Origin: Seonamhaeicola aphaedonensis
Lineage (GTDB): Bacteria; Bacteroidota; Bacteroidia; Flavobacteriales; Flavobacteriaceae
Length of the DNA: 64,000 bases
NCBI RefSeq assembly: GCF_003386195.1
Contig: NZ_QRDX01000008.1
Location: forward strand, 63,993 to 127,992
Direction of reading: 5' to 3'
Shown: piece by piece, positions 27,392-36,428 of the stretch
Layout: each line of letters begins with the position of its first letter
Position numbering within the stretch: position 1 is the first letter of the stretch
Position numbers and translations under genes: made by a program
The notes under the pieces: generated by a model
Databases searched by the model: none
What the model was told of the DNA's origin: nothing
What the model saw: the letters and a program-made list of their open reading frames with translations, nothing else

Positions 27392-27745
27392 ATGAATCAT
27401 AAACAATGTCCCGAGTGTGGCAATAAAATTATAGGCAGAATTGACAAAAAGTTTTGTAGCGATGCCTGTAGAAACGCATACAACAATAGAGTAAACAAAG
27501 ACAGTAAAAACCTTATTAGAAATACCAATAACAGGCTAAGAAAGAACTACCGGATTTTAGAGGCTCTCAACCCAAATGGTAAAACAAAATTATCTAGAGC
27601 GAAACTTATAGAGCGTGGTTTCGATTTTAATTATTTTACAAGTATATACACTACTAAAGTTGGAACCGTATACTATTTTGTTTATGACCAGGGGTACTTA
27701 CCAATAGACAATGATTATTATGCATTGGTAAAGCGGGAAATTTAA
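27392..27745 (+). CDS. Zinc-ribbon protein of unknown function
   Basis: 117 residues. The N-terminus has four cysteines in the order C-P-E-C-G then F-C-S-D-A-C-R, a classical zinc ribbon, followed by a basic helix (about 25-60) and a C-terminal beta segment. Similar small Zn-ribbon proteins occur in Flavobacteria as hypotheticals. The start codon lies one base after the NUMOD4 stop, so the two are surely co-transcribed; a DNA- or RNA-related role is inferred from this. Confidence 0.65.
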   Translation: MNHKQCPECGNKIIGRIDKKFCSDACRNAYNNRVNKDSKNLIRNTNNRLRKNYRILEALNPNGKTKLSRAKLIERGFDFNYFTSIYTTKVGTVYYFVYDQGYLPIDNDYYALVKREI

Positions 27746-27793
27746 AACGTAACAATTTTAATCATAAACCTTCTTAAAAATATAAATTAGCTC

Positions 27794-28501
27794 ATGATTT
27801 TAGCTAACAATACAGTAGATGTTATTTTTCCTATTTTAATAATTTCTGGTTTTATAATTTTTGGTTTTTCTATCTATTATTTTGGAAGAAAACAAACCGT
27901 TCTTAGGAATTTATCGAAGTTTCAATTTAAAAGTATACCACAGTTTAAGTATAATGAGCTAACAAAAATTACAGGGAAAGTATTACATGTTCATGAGCCC
28001 TTTGTAGCTCCTTTCAGTAAACGAAAATGTGTGGCTTATCTGTTTAAAATTGAACAGAAAGTAAGCTCTGGAAAACATTCTCGTTGGAAGGCTTTAGTTA
28101 AACAAGAGGATATTCAAGATTTTTTCATTGAGGAAAATGGAGAGGTTGTTATGATTAAACCCGTAAAAGTTCCCAAAAACTATTTCAATTATTTAGATGA
28201 AGACAAAAGCATTTCTTCTGGCTTTTTAAATGACCCTACCCCAGAATTCAAGAAAGTCTTGGATTATTATAATATTGATAGCGAAAACTATTTTGGTTTT
28301 AATAAAACCCTACGATATTCTGAACGAATTATAGAGGTTGGTGAAATAGTTACAGTTGCAGGTATAGCTAAATGGAAATCTCTTCAAGAACCAATAGAAG
28401 GCTATAACTACTCCAAAATTGCCGCTCTTGAGAGTAATGATAACCAAAAACTTATAATTACAGATTTACCAGAGGCCAGAAAAAGTAGAAAGAATTATTA
28501 A
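27794..28501 (+). CDS. Membrane protein with GIDE-like domain
   Basis: 235 residues. One membrane segment near 10-30 (I-L-I-I-S-G-F-I-I-F-G-F) is followed by a soluble domain with T-G-K-V-L-H-V-H-E-P-F-V-A-P-F-S-K-R-K-C-V-A-Y, then a second part with E-R-I-I-E-V-G-E-I-V-T-V-A-G. This order resembles the GIDE domain of small single-helix envelope proteins. It follows the zinc-ribbon gene by 48 bp. The CBS gene on the opposite strand ends at its stop. No catalytic role can be stated. It is fairly conserved-looking but of unknown function. Confidence 0.6.
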   Translation: MILANNTVDVIFPILIISGFIIFGFSIYYFGRKQTVLRNLSKFQFKSIPQFKYNELTKITGKVLHVHEPFVAPFSKRKCVAYLFKIEQKVSSGKHSRWKALVKQEDIQDFFIEENGEVVMIKPVKVPKNYFNYLDEDKSISSGFLNDPTPEFKKVLDYYNIDSENYFGFNKTLRYSERIIEVGEIVTVAGIAKWKSLQEPIEGYNYSKIAALESNDNQKLIITDLPEARKSRKNY

Positions 28502-28502
28502 A

Positions 28503-28973
28503 CTACTTCCACCAATTTTGCCCTTTAAGGGTCATTGCTGCTTTAAGCACATCTTTTTGACTTATCTGACCAACCAATTTACCATTTTCTAAAATAGGAA
28601 AACGCCTCCGTTTTGCATTCAAAAACTTATTGGCAGCATCAAAAATATTCATGTTACCATCAATAGTTTCAATGTTAGTAGCCATATATTTTTCAATGGT
28701 TTTGTCTTGCATGGGCATGTTGTAGTAACGGCTTTCACTTATTTGCTTAATGCAGTCACCCTCAGAAATGATACCTACTAACTCATGTTTATCATTAACT
28801 ACGGGTCCACCAGAAATTCGGTTTTTTATAAGGGTTTGCATAACGCTTTCAATGGTCTGATCTGGGGTGAACGTTATCAAATTTCTAGTCATGTAATCAC
28901 TTACCTTTAAAGGAGTAACATCAGCTGTATTTGCCTGTTGCCTTCTGGCACCTTGAAAACTTTTTATTCCCAT
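28503..28973 (-). CDS. CBS-domain pair protein
   Basis: 156 residues holding two CBS motifs: V-S-D-Y-M-T-R-N-L-I-T-F near 24 and I-E-K-Y-M-A-T-N-I-E-T-I near 93, each ending in G-I-I-S-E-G-D or G-Q-I-S-Q-K-D. CBS pairs bind adenosine nucleotides and usually gate another protein. Here the protein is free-standing. The N-terminal 20 residues are basic and polar. It shares a 255-bp divergent region, containing a 16-bp palindrome, with the TPR gene at 29229. The partner is unknown. Confidence 0.85.
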   Translation of the reverse strand: MGIKSFQGARRQQANTADVTPLKVSDYMTRNLITFTPDQTIESVMQTLIKNRISGGPVVNDKHELVGIISEGDCIKQISESRYYNMPMQDKTIEKYMATNIETIDGNMNIFDAANKFLNAKRRRFPILENGKLVGQISQKDVLKAAMTLKGQNWWK

Positions 28974-29025
28974 AATTCTTAATTTAATATAACTAAATGT
29001 AAATATTTTTTTTGAGTTTTCCTAA

Positions 29026-29041
29026 AAGATAAATTTATCTT
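29026..29041. promoter_or_regulatory. 16-bp palindrome in CBS-TPR divergent region
   Basis: AAGATAAATTTATCTT, perfect. It lies 53 bp upstream of the CBS start and about 190 bp upstream of the TPR gene. Confidence 0.35.
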
Positions 29042-29228
29042 AGTATGTCACTTGTTTTTATTTTTGGCATTATTTGTGCTCTTAACTAATTAAAAGCTGT
29101 TGCTATTACTTAAAATAATTAGTATTCTTTTAAGACTTTAAATATTAATTTTTTTTAGCTTTAGCCCGTTATAAATTTAAATAACCAAACCGAGAGATTA
29201 CAGATTTACAATAAAGAAATTTAAACAC

Positions 29229-29942
29229 ATGAAAAGATTATTAGGATTGATGATTTTGGTGAGCAGTTTTACAATGAATGCTCAGAGCAATGATGCTCTA
29301 ATTGAACACTACCAAGCGTATTACAAACAAATGAAACAACAAGGGGATATTCAAGGAATCATTAATGCCATGACTCATTTAAATGTTCTTTTACCTTCAG
29401 AAGCAAGAAAAGATACTTTAGCTTATATCTACATGGATCAAGGTATGAACAATCAAGCCATAAACACCATTGGTTATGAAATGAAAATAGATGATTCTAA
29501 TATTGCTATCCAAGTAAAAGCACTAGCTTTAAAAGCATTGAAACAACCCAAATTAGCCATTCCTTTTTTTGAACAAATGTTTAATAGAGAACCTAATCCT
29601 TTAGTCGCCTATGAATTGGCTGAGTTAAATATACAATTGCAAAATGCTACTGAGGCCGAAAAACATATTAATTATGGATTGGCTAATTCTACAACTGAAA
29701 TGAAAAAGGCTTTTTTTGAAAGTCAAACACCATATGAAGTTCCCTTAAAAGCAGCTTTTATGTACTTGAATGCTATCAATACATTTTCTGTGGATAAGAA
29801 AGCCAATATTGATGCTGCGGTTGATATTTTAGATGCTACATTAAAAGAAGCGCCCAATTTTAAGATGATTCAAATTACCAAAAACGAATTGTTAAGGCAA
29901 AAGCAAATTATGCAAGCTCAGGCGGAACAACCTCAGAACTAA
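29229..29942 (+). CDS. Secreted tetratricopeptide-repeat protein
   Basis: 237 residues with a signal peptide (about 1-19, ending M-N-A-Q). The mature part is helical, with TPR-like pairs such as I-I-N-A-M-T-H-L-N-V-L-L-P and L-V-A-Y-E-L-A-E-L-N-I-Q-L. It presumably makes protein contacts in the periplasm. It is followed by a strong bidirectional terminator; no operon partner is present. Confidence 0.75.
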   Translation: MKRLLGLMILVSSFTMNAQSNDALIEHYQAYYKQMKQQGDIQGIINAMTHLNVLLPSEARKDTLAYIYMDQGMNNQAINTIGYEMKIDDSNIAIQVKALALKALKQPKLAIPFFEQMFNREPNPLVAYELAELNIQLQNATEAEKHINYGLANSTTEMKKAFFESQTPYEVPLKAAFMYLNAINTFSVDKKANIDAAVDILDATLKEAPNFKMIQITKNELLRQKQIMQAQAEQPQN

Positions 29943-29959
29943 TTAGATGATGTACCAAT

Positions 29960-30001
29960 AAAAAGAGAGGCGATACTTTAATAAACATCGCCTCTCTTTT
30001 T
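29960..30001. terminator. Bidirectional terminator
   Basis: AAAAAGAGAGGCGAT and ATCGCCTCTCTTTTT around a 12-base loop, between the converging TPR gene and TonB-dependent receptor. Confidence 0.85.
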
Positions 30002-30020
30002 ATGGTATTAGTTCGTCTTT

Positions 30021-32600
30021 TTATTTAAAATGTTTGTTTCCTTGAAAATCTTTGGTCTTACCTTTTTTGTCCTTCATATTCAGGGAGTAGGTAATACCTA
30101 ATTCTAAAATAGGCCCATTTCTTTCGTATAAAGTCTCTTGGTAGAATATTTGTTGTTTAGAAGCATTAAACGCATTAGTATCTAAACCTTCATCATTTTG
30201 AGCAAAAATATCCAACCCCCTCAAGGCAATATCCCATACTTCTGATGGTTGATAACTAAACGCAATATTTGACACAGTAAAGGGGTCGTTTTGACCTTGT
30301 GAGGTGACAGTTCTAGATATTCTGCTAAAATCATAGGTAAACCTTAGTTTATTAGAAATGGTAAAATTAGCATTCCCTTTCAAAGACCAGTTGGTGCTAT
30401 TTTGGTCTACATTAAAACCAAAAACTTCACCTTTAATTTGATAGTTATACAAAGAGCCACCAATAAAGAATTTAGACCAAGAACTAGGGATTAAGTTTAT
30501 ATTTAGTTCCGCTCCTAATGACGTTGAATTACCTGCATTGGTGTAAGAGCGTATGAGTACATCTTCATTAAGAATAGTATTTAATTCTGGGTTTTCGGTA
30601 GCTGTTGTTACCGTATTTACCCTAAAAACGGTATTATCTGTACCTCTATAAAATCCAGTGAGACTAAAATTGTTTTTACCAACTGAAGTTTCATAAGTAA
30701 TTTCAACGTTGTTTAAATATTCAGATTCTAGCTCGGGGTCACCAACCACATAAACCTCAAAGTGCCGACGGTATAAAAACGGTGCTAATTTGGTAACTGA
30801 GGCACGATTTATTCTTCGGCTCCCTGCCAGAGTTAAATTATCGGTATCGCTCATTTTGTAATTAAAATGAGCAGAGGGGAATAAATCTAGTTGCTTTTGG
30901 GTATAATTTTTTTCTAAATCGGTGCCAAAAATAGGGACATAATCTGTAGTTCCGTTTTCCAAAGTTTGGTCGCCATATTCTGCTCTTAAGCCTAAAATGT
31001 AGCTTAGTTTTCCTCTAGTTGCTGAATAATCTGCATAGGCAGCATAAACCGTTCTTGTTAAATCAATGGCGTTGTCCAAGTTTTTTGTAACCAACGTGTT
31101 TTTAAACTTAAAAGCGCCTTCAATATTGGTGTACTGAATTTGAGCACCTGTTCCAAAAGTGCTAGATTCATCAATTTGTTTTTCATAATCGAGATTTAAA
31201 CGCAATCCTTTTAAAGGTGTATTATCTGACAATGAATAATCATCGGCTTGAAAGGCATTTACATAATTGTTCTCAATATCATTATCTACTTCTGCTCTGG
31301 TGTTGTAGAAATAATTTTTATTGTTTAGAGCTCTACTTAATTTTGACGTTTCATAAGCTAAAGCAGTTTTAAAGGAAGCATTATTGGCTAAATCTACTGT
31401 GTAATCTAAGTTGAACGTGTTATACTCGCCATATCGGTCATCAACATTAGGATTATACATAAACTGTTCTGAAGCTAAGTCTTTATTAGATTGGTCTGCA
31501 TCTGCATAAAAGGTGTTATAAATATAATAGGCAGCCCTACCTTCGTTTCGGTTTCCATAGAAATATGAAAGTGATAATTTCTTAGAGTCTGTTAAATCAA
31601 TGTCAACACCTGCATTGGCGGTATAGTTTTCATACCATTCTGGGCGTTGCCCATTTTTGGCGTTCATGTGAAAAAAATCACCTTGTGATTCATTAACAAA
31701 AACCCGTGCTTCTCCTGAGCGTTTTCCATTTACGTTCTTCATATTATAATTGAGACCCCCATAAAGTGTGATATTTTTTTTTCCATAAGTTATATTGAAA
31801 CCACCTCCGTAACGGTCATCTTTTAAATCATGCCCGCTATACACATCGGTTAAATTTGCCCAAGGCGAACCACCAAGGAGTCCGTTAATAGAAACCGATA
31901 AACCTTGATTAACATTTTTTTTGGTAGTTATGTTAATGATACCGCCTTTTCCTTGCGCATCATATCGTGCTGTAGGAACGGTAATGACATCAATTTTACT
32001 AATATTGTTTGATTGAATTTGACCTAATAAAACGGATGGTGTTACGTTAGTTGGTTTTCCATTTAAATACACCATAAAATCGCTAGTGCCTCTAACCGAC
32101 ACATTGCCACTGGGGTCTACTGTAATTGAAGGTAGTTTGTTTAAAACATCGGCTGCATTTCCACCTTTAGCAGCTTCAAAGTCACTCACATTGTATACTT
32201 TTCTATCAATTTTGTTGGTAGAAGTTTTGGTTTGAGCTTTAACAGTAACCGCATCTAAAGATTCTATTTGTGGTTCTAAAAAAACCAATCCCAGATTTAG
32301 ATTAGGGTCACTTTTAGAAATAGTTATATTTTCAATGGTTTTAGTTTGGTAGCCTATAAACGAAACCTCAACGGTGTAGTTTCCAAAACCGATATTTTCT
32401 ATTGCAAACTGCCCATTGTCAGATGAAATAGTTCCATTAACAGTTTTATTACTATTGGCTTTCAAAACCACAATGGAAGCAAAAGGAATAACCTCATTTG
32501 AATTTTTCTCAGCTATAGTGCCTTGAATACTTCCATTTTGGGCAAAAGTTAAAAACGTAAATAATAAAAAAAATGAAAAAACTAAAAGTTTCGTTTTCAT
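30021..32600 (-). CDS. TonB-dependent outer-membrane receptor
   Basis: 859 residues from the ATG at 32600; an upstream in-frame start would add 13 residues before an otherwise normal signal peptide. A carboxypeptidase-regulatory-like domain (about 20-105) is followed by a plug (V-R-G-T-S-D-F-M-V-Y-L-N-G) and a long C-terminal barrel ending L-G-I-T-Y-S-L-N. It is of the outer-membrane beta-barrel family-3 type and has no SusD partner, so the ligand is unclear. A LacI-family regulator is divergent across 199 bp and may control it in answer to a sugar. Confidence 0.88.
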   Translation of the reverse strand: MKTKLLVFSFFLLFTFLTFAQNGSIQGTIAEKNSNEVIPFASIVVLKANSNKTVNGTISSDNGQFAIENIGFGNYTVEVSFIGYQTKTIENITISKSDPNLNLGLVFLEPQIESLDAVTVKAQTKTSTNKIDRKVYNVSDFEAAKGGNAADVLNKLPSITVDPSGNVSVRGTSDFMVYLNGKPTNVTPSVLLGQIQSNNISKIDVITVPTARYDAQGKGGIINITTKKNVNQGLSVSINGLLGGSPWANLTDVYSGHDLKDDRYGGGFNITYGKKNITLYGGLNYNMKNVNGKRSGEARVFVNESQGDFFHMNAKNGQRPEWYENYTANAGVDIDLTDSKKLSLSYFYGNRNEGRAAYYIYNTFYADADQSNKDLASEQFMYNPNVDDRYGEYNTFNLDYTVDLANNASFKTALAYETSKLSRALNNKNYFYNTRAEVDNDIENNYVNAFQADDYSLSDNTPLKGLRLNLDYEKQIDESSTFGTGAQIQYTNIEGAFKFKNTLVTKNLDNAIDLTRTVYAAYADYSATRGKLSYILGLRAEYGDQTLENGTTDYVPIFGTDLEKNYTQKQLDLFPSAHFNYKMSDTDNLTLAGSRRINRASVTKLAPFLYRRHFEVYVVGDPELESEYLNNVEITYETSVGKNNFSLTGFYRGTDNTVFRVNTVTTATENPELNTILNEDVLIRSYTNAGNSTSLGAELNINLIPSSWSKFFIGGSLYNYQIKGEVFGFNVDQNSTNWSLKGNANFTISNKLRFTYDFSRISRTVTSQGQNDPFTVSNIAFSYQPSEVWDIALRGLDIFAQNDEGLDTNAFNASKQQIFYQETLYERNGPILELGITYSLNMKDKKGKTKDFQGNKHFK

Positions 32601-32755
32601 AGTGTTTTGACTTGTTATTAAACTTGAATTTGAGCGCAAAAATAGTTTAATTGTTTTTTATTAGATGCGTAAAAGTTTTATATCAAGTAATAAATAATTT
32701 TTATATTCAACCCTTGATAAAATACCAGTGTTTATAATTCATTTGTTGCATAAAG

Positions 32756-32763
32756 TATTTTTG
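32756..32763 (+). promoter_or_regulatory. -7 box of LacI regulator gene
   Basis: TATTTTTG matches TAnnTTTG, 36 bp before the regulator start. No clear -33 TTTG at normal spacing and no convincing LacI palindrome was found. Confidence 0.4.
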
Positions 32764-32799
32764 TAAATTGTAAAACGAAAAAACTAGGTTTAATAAAGT

Positions 32800-33810
32800 A
32801 TGGTTACTCTAAAACAGTTGGCAAAAGAGTTGAATGTTTCTATTTCAACAGTCTCTAAAGCACTTAATAATAGTGAAGAGATAGGTGAGGAAACTGTGAG
32901 ACGGGTTAAAGAACTTGCAGAACTTTATAACTATAAACCTAATAAAGTAGCTTTAAGTTTAAAACAGAACAAAACCAAAACCATTGGTGTTATTATTCCC
33001 AATATTTTAAATCATTTTTTAGCTAAAGTACTCTTTGGCATAGAAAGAGAAGCCACTAAATTGGGATATAATATTATTACTTGTATTTCAAATGAGTCTT
33101 TAGAAAAGGAAAAAGAAAGTCTTCAAATTTTAGCAAATGGTAGTGTAGATGGATTTATTTTAGCCGTAGCACAAGAAACCCAAATGAAAAACGAGATAGA
33201 TCATTTTAAAAAAGCCATAACACAAGGTTTACCTATTGTAATGTTTGATAGAGTAGCGCATGATGTTATGTGTGATAAAGTTATAGTTGATGATTTTGAT
33301 GCTACGTACAATGCAACCAAAGGATTGCTTGCTGAAAACAGAAAACAAATAGCCTTTGTTAGTAGCATAGAAGATTTAAGTGTAGGCAAGTTAAGAGAGC
33401 GGGGGTACATAAAAGCTATTTTAGAAACCCAAAAACAAGACCCTGTTCTCCTAAAGATTAAAAGTAAGGATGACCATCAAAAGAAAATAAAGTCGTTTTT
33501 AAGGAAGAATAAAAATGTTGATGGCATTATTTCTGCTGATAGTTCCTCAGGGATTATTGCGATAAATGCAGCGGTAAATTTAGGTAAGAAGGTACCTAGA
33601 GATATATCTGTTATTGGTTTTTCTAGTAAGTCTGATGCAATTCATGCTTTTCCAAAATTAACTACTATTAGGCAACATGCTAAAGCCATTGGTGCAGAGG
33701 CAGCTCAAATGCTCATTCATAGATTACAAAATATGCATTTGAATGAAGATGTTAAGACCAAAATTGTGAAAACCAGTTTGGTTAATAATAAATCTACAAA
33801 AGCCAAATAG
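32800..33810 (+). CDS. LacI-family transcriptional regulator
   Basis: 336 residues. The N-terminal helix-turn-helix (T-L-K-Q-L-A-K-E-L-N-V-S-I-S-T-V-S-K-A-L-N) and hinge (Y-N-Y-K-P-N-K-V-A) are typical. The periplasmic-binding-protein-like domain follows (I-G-V-I-I-P-N-I, near 61) and ends in a dimer tail. It normally represses or activates sugar-uptake genes on binding a sugar. It is divergent from the TonB receptor, its most likely target. No effector can be read. Confidence 0.9.
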   Translation: MVTLKQLAKELNVSISTVSKALNNSEEIGEETVRRVKELAELYNYKPNKVALSLKQNKTKTIGVIIPNILNHFLAKVLFGIEREATKLGYNIITCISNESLEKEKESLQILANGSVDGFILAVAQETQMKNEIDHFKKAITQGLPIVMFDRVAHDVMCDKVIVDDFDATYNATKGLLAENRKQIAFVSSIEDLSVGKLRERGYIKAILETQKQDPVLLKIKSKDDHQKKIKSFLRKNKNVDGIISADSSSGIIAINAAVNLGKKVPRDISVIGFSSKSDAIHAFPKLTTIRQHAKAIGAEAAQMLIHRLQNMHLNEDVKTKIVKTSLVNNKSTKAK

Positions 33811-33843
33811 TTTGAATTTTAATGTATTTACCGTTTGTCGATT

Positions 33844-33873
33844 CATTTCATCGTTAAAAAATGCATTTCATCG
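33844..33873. promoter_or_regulatory. Direct repeats upstream of lipopeptide-kinase locus
   Basis: CATTTCATCG at 33844-33853 and again at 33864-33873, exactly 20 bp apart (two turns). With the -7 box TATCTTTG at 33886-33893 they fall at about -53 and -33, an activator position. The adjacent response regulator is the natural candidate to bind. Confidence 0.5.
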
Positions 33874-33885
33874 ATTATTTTATTT

Positions 33886-33893
33886 TATCTTTG
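33886..33893 (+). promoter_or_regulatory. -7 box of lipopeptide gene
   Basis: TATCTTTG matches TAnnTTTG. The same octamer is found at 37258-37265, downstream of the response regulator. Confidence 0.5.
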
Positions 33894-34155
33894 TCTCTTA
33901 AACCTAATTTAGTCACATCTTAACGAGTAATTAATTTCCCCTCACGCTCATTAAGAAAGTTAATCCATTTATAGATCAATTTATTGATCGATTCCCTCAA
34001 AATTTATAGAATAAATCTGTACACTTTTTTGTGTTCGATTTAAAGTTAATTATTCCATTTTTCCCTCAACGAAGATTTTGATTTTCAAGGTCTTAGTTAA
34101 AGAATTTATTTTAAAATTTAAATAGAAAAATAGTTTAACCTTAAATCGAATTAAT

Positions 34156-34302
34156 ATGAAAGCCCTAAAACTTACCTTAATTGCAGCTGTATTGCTAGTA
34201 GCATTTTCTTCTTGTACAGAACAGGATTTAAATGAAGATGATGTACTTATTGATAATGAAGCATCTGCTTTTTTTGCAGGTGGAGATATTAATCAAAGAT
34301 AG
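34156..34302 (+). CDS. 48-residue lipopeptide
   Basis: A small gene of 48 codons plus stop. Hydrophobic start with a lipobox A-F-S-S-C (Cys19), then an acidic stretch E-D-D-V-L-I-D-N-E and a C-terminus F-F-A-G-G-D-I-N-Q-R. The mature peptide would have 30 residues, lipidated, at the cell surface or periplasm. Its own promoter and terminator are visible. It lies 105 bp before the TPR sensor kinase. It may be a signal peptide or ligand for that kinase, but this is an inference from position. Confidence 0.65.
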   Translation: MKALKLTLIAAVLLVAFSSCTEQDLNEDDVLIDNEASAFFAGGDINQR

Positions 34303-34328
34303 TTTTTAACAACTAATTATAAATTATG

Positions 34329-34358
34329 GCCTTTATCAATCGATAAAGGCTTTTTTTA
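34329..34358 (+). terminator. Terminator after lipopeptide gene
   Basis: GCCTTTATC, loop AATC, GATAAAGGC, then a T-run. It ends the 48-codon gene transcript before the kinase. Confidence 0.85.
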
Positions 34359-34406
34359 TTTAATTAAAAAAATATAAATAAATTTGAGAGATTAATATAT
34401 GCCAAA

Positions 34407-36416
34407 TTGAAGTTTAATTTTTTACTCTTATTAGCTTTTAGTTTTACTGTTTGTTTTTCTCAAAATCAAGATAAAGTAAAGCTAGATAGCATTTATTTTT
34501 ATATGTCAAGTTCAAAAGATATTAGTAAAGACTTAAACACAAAACTAGAGCACTTATTAAAAGCAAAAGAACTTTCCTATGATATAGACAGGAAAGATTT
34601 GGTTCTCAGAATCAATATGAGTCTGTCAACCTTATATTTTTCTTTAAAGAACAGCACACAATACACTAAGATTAACCATGAGAGTCTTAGGTTGTCTAGC
34701 AAGATAAATGATTCATTGTCAATGGCATTAGCTAGTAAGAATTTAGGTTATTATTTCTATGATAAATCCATTGATAGTGCCTATTTCTATAATAATAAGT
34801 CAGTAAATCTTTTCAAATCTTTAAATGACAAATTTAATACAGCTGTTGTTCTTCTGGATATTGCACTTCTTCAAAAAGATGATAAAGATTTTACTGGAAG
34901 TGAATTGACATCAATAAACGCCCTGTCCTTGTTAAATGAGTTAGAAGAGACTAACGATGTTAGGAAGTATAAATCCTTTTTTTACAACAATTTAGCTCTG
35001 GTATTTAAAATGCTAGAACAATATGATGAGTCCATTGAATACAACCTGAAAGCCTTATCAATACAAGAGAAACTAGAGGGGGATAATAAGATGACAATAG
35101 ATAATCAAAAGAACAATTTAGGTAATGCCTATAAGGAATCTGGGCAGTACGGTAAGGCTATTGATTATTATAATGAAATATTAAAGGACAAAAAACTGCC
35201 TGTTCAAAGACCAGGGTTTTATGCTTTGGTTCTTGATAACTATGCTCATACATTATTTAAAACTAAACAACTTGACCAAATACCCAATCTTTATTTTAGG
35301 GCTTTGAATATTTGCGATAGTATAAATGATAGCTATAAGTCAATAGTTATTCATCAACACATTGCAGAATATTATTTTGAAAACAACAATTTAGACTCGG
35401 CTAAATTTCATGCTTATAAGGCAAAGCATTTATCAGAACAATATTATAACGACGATTTATTGAAATCATTATTGTTATTATCGAAAATAGAAAAGGGAGA
35501 TATAGCGGCAGAACATCTTAATGCTTATATAAAGCTAAGTGATAGTCTTCAGAAGTCAGAGAGGAGAATTAGGAATAAGTTTGCCCGAATTCGATTTGAA
35601 ACAGATGTACTAGAACAGGAAAACATTCAAATTGCTAAAGAGCGTATGTGGCTTTTTATAATCTCAGTGGTTGTTATTATGGCGTCTTTTTTACTCTATT
35701 TAGTAGTCACCCAAAGAAACAAGAATAAAGAATTACAATTCATTCAAAAACAACAGGAAACTAATGAGGAAATTTACAACCTCATGTTATCTCAAAACGA
35801 AAGTATTGAAGAAGCTAGAACCATAGAGAAAAAAAGAATATCGGAAGAACTACATGATGGTGTTTTAGGACGACTATTTGGAACCAGATTAAGTTTGGAT
35901 AGTTTAAACTTTAATAATACCCCCGAAGCCATAAAAACTAGAAGTCAATATATTGAAGAATTAAAAAAGATAGAACAGGATATTAGAAAGGTGTCCCATG
36001 AGTTAAACACTGATTTTGTTTCTGGTAGTGGATTTATTGATATTATAAAAACCTTGGTAGAAACTCAGTCTTTAGCATACAAGTTAGATTATCAACTTAA
36101 GTATGATGATGATATCCATTGGGATAATATAAATAATAAAACTAAAATTCATATTTATAGAATAATTCAAGAAACGCTTCATAATATTTATAAGCATGCA
36201 CAAGCAACCAAAGTAGATATTAGTTTTAAATTAAAAAAAGGTGTAATTTGCTTGACAATAACAGATAATGGTTCTGGATTTGATGTAAATAAGGCAAAAT
36301 CAGGTATTGGCTTAAAGAACATGAACTCCAGAATTAATGAAATTAGTGGAGTGTTAAATATTACATCAGAAATAGATAAAGGAACAACAGTTGTTATTGA
36401 AGTCCCAACGGCCTAA
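34407..36416 (+). CDS. TPR sensor histidine kinase
   Basis: 669 residues from a TTG start; no ATG lies in frame near it and the signal peptide (about 1-18, C-F-S-Q) begins at once. TPR-like helices fill about 60-380 (periplasm), then a membrane helix near 414-434, a coiled linker, and a HisKA-3 dimerisation domain with the phosphorylated His483 in E-L-H-D-G-V-L-G-R-L. The ATPase domain has the N-box (H-I-Y-R-I-I-Q-E-T-L-H-N) and G-boxes (D-N-G-S-G-F-D, G-I-G-L-K-N-M). The NarL-type response regulator follows 12 bases on. TPR kinases of this sort bind a periplasmic signal; the 48-residue lipopeptide just before is the suspect. Confidence 0.88.
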   Translation: MKFNFLLLLAFSFTVCFSQNQDKVKLDSIYFYMSSSKDISKDLNTKLEHLLKAKELSYDIDRKDLVLRINMSLSTLYFSLKNSTQYTKINHESLRLSSKINDSLSMALASKNLGYYFYDKSIDSAYFYNNKSVNLFKSLNDKFNTAVVLLDIALLQKDDKDFTGSELTSINALSLLNELEETNDVRKYKSFFYNNLALVFKMLEQYDESIEYNLKALSIQEKLEGDNKMTIDNQKNNLGNAYKESGQYGKAIDYYNEILKDKKLPVQRPGFYALVLDNYAHTLFKTKQLDQIPNLYFRALNICDSINDSYKSIVIHQHIAEYYFENNNLDSAKFHAYKAKHLSEQYYNDDLLKSLLLLSKIEKGDIAAEHLNAYIKLSDSLQKSERRIRNKFARIRFETDVLEQENIQIAKERMWLFIISVVVIMASFLLYLVVTQRNKNKELQFIQKQQETNEEIYNLMLSQNESIEEARTIEKKRISEELHDGVLGRLFGTRLSLDSLNFNNTPEAIKTRSQYIEELKKIEQDIRKVSHELNTDFVSGSGFIDIIKTLVETQSLAYKLDYQLKYDDDIHWDNINNKTKIHIYRIIQETLHNIYKHAQATKVDISFKLKKGVICLTITDNGSGFDVNKAKSGIGLKNMNSRINEISGVLNITSEIDKGTTVVIEVPTA

Positions 36417-36428
36417 CGAACTAAAACC

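Larger units (their letters stand above)
33811..34155. other. Regulatory leader upstream of the lipopeptide gene
   Basis: Besides the direct repeats and -7 box listed separately, the presumed 260-base 5' leader holds TTCCCTCA-type octamers at 33936 (with an extra C), 33992 and 34061, and a hairpin GATCAAT-TT-ATTGATC (33974-33989). No other reading frame is convincing. Confidence 0.4.
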
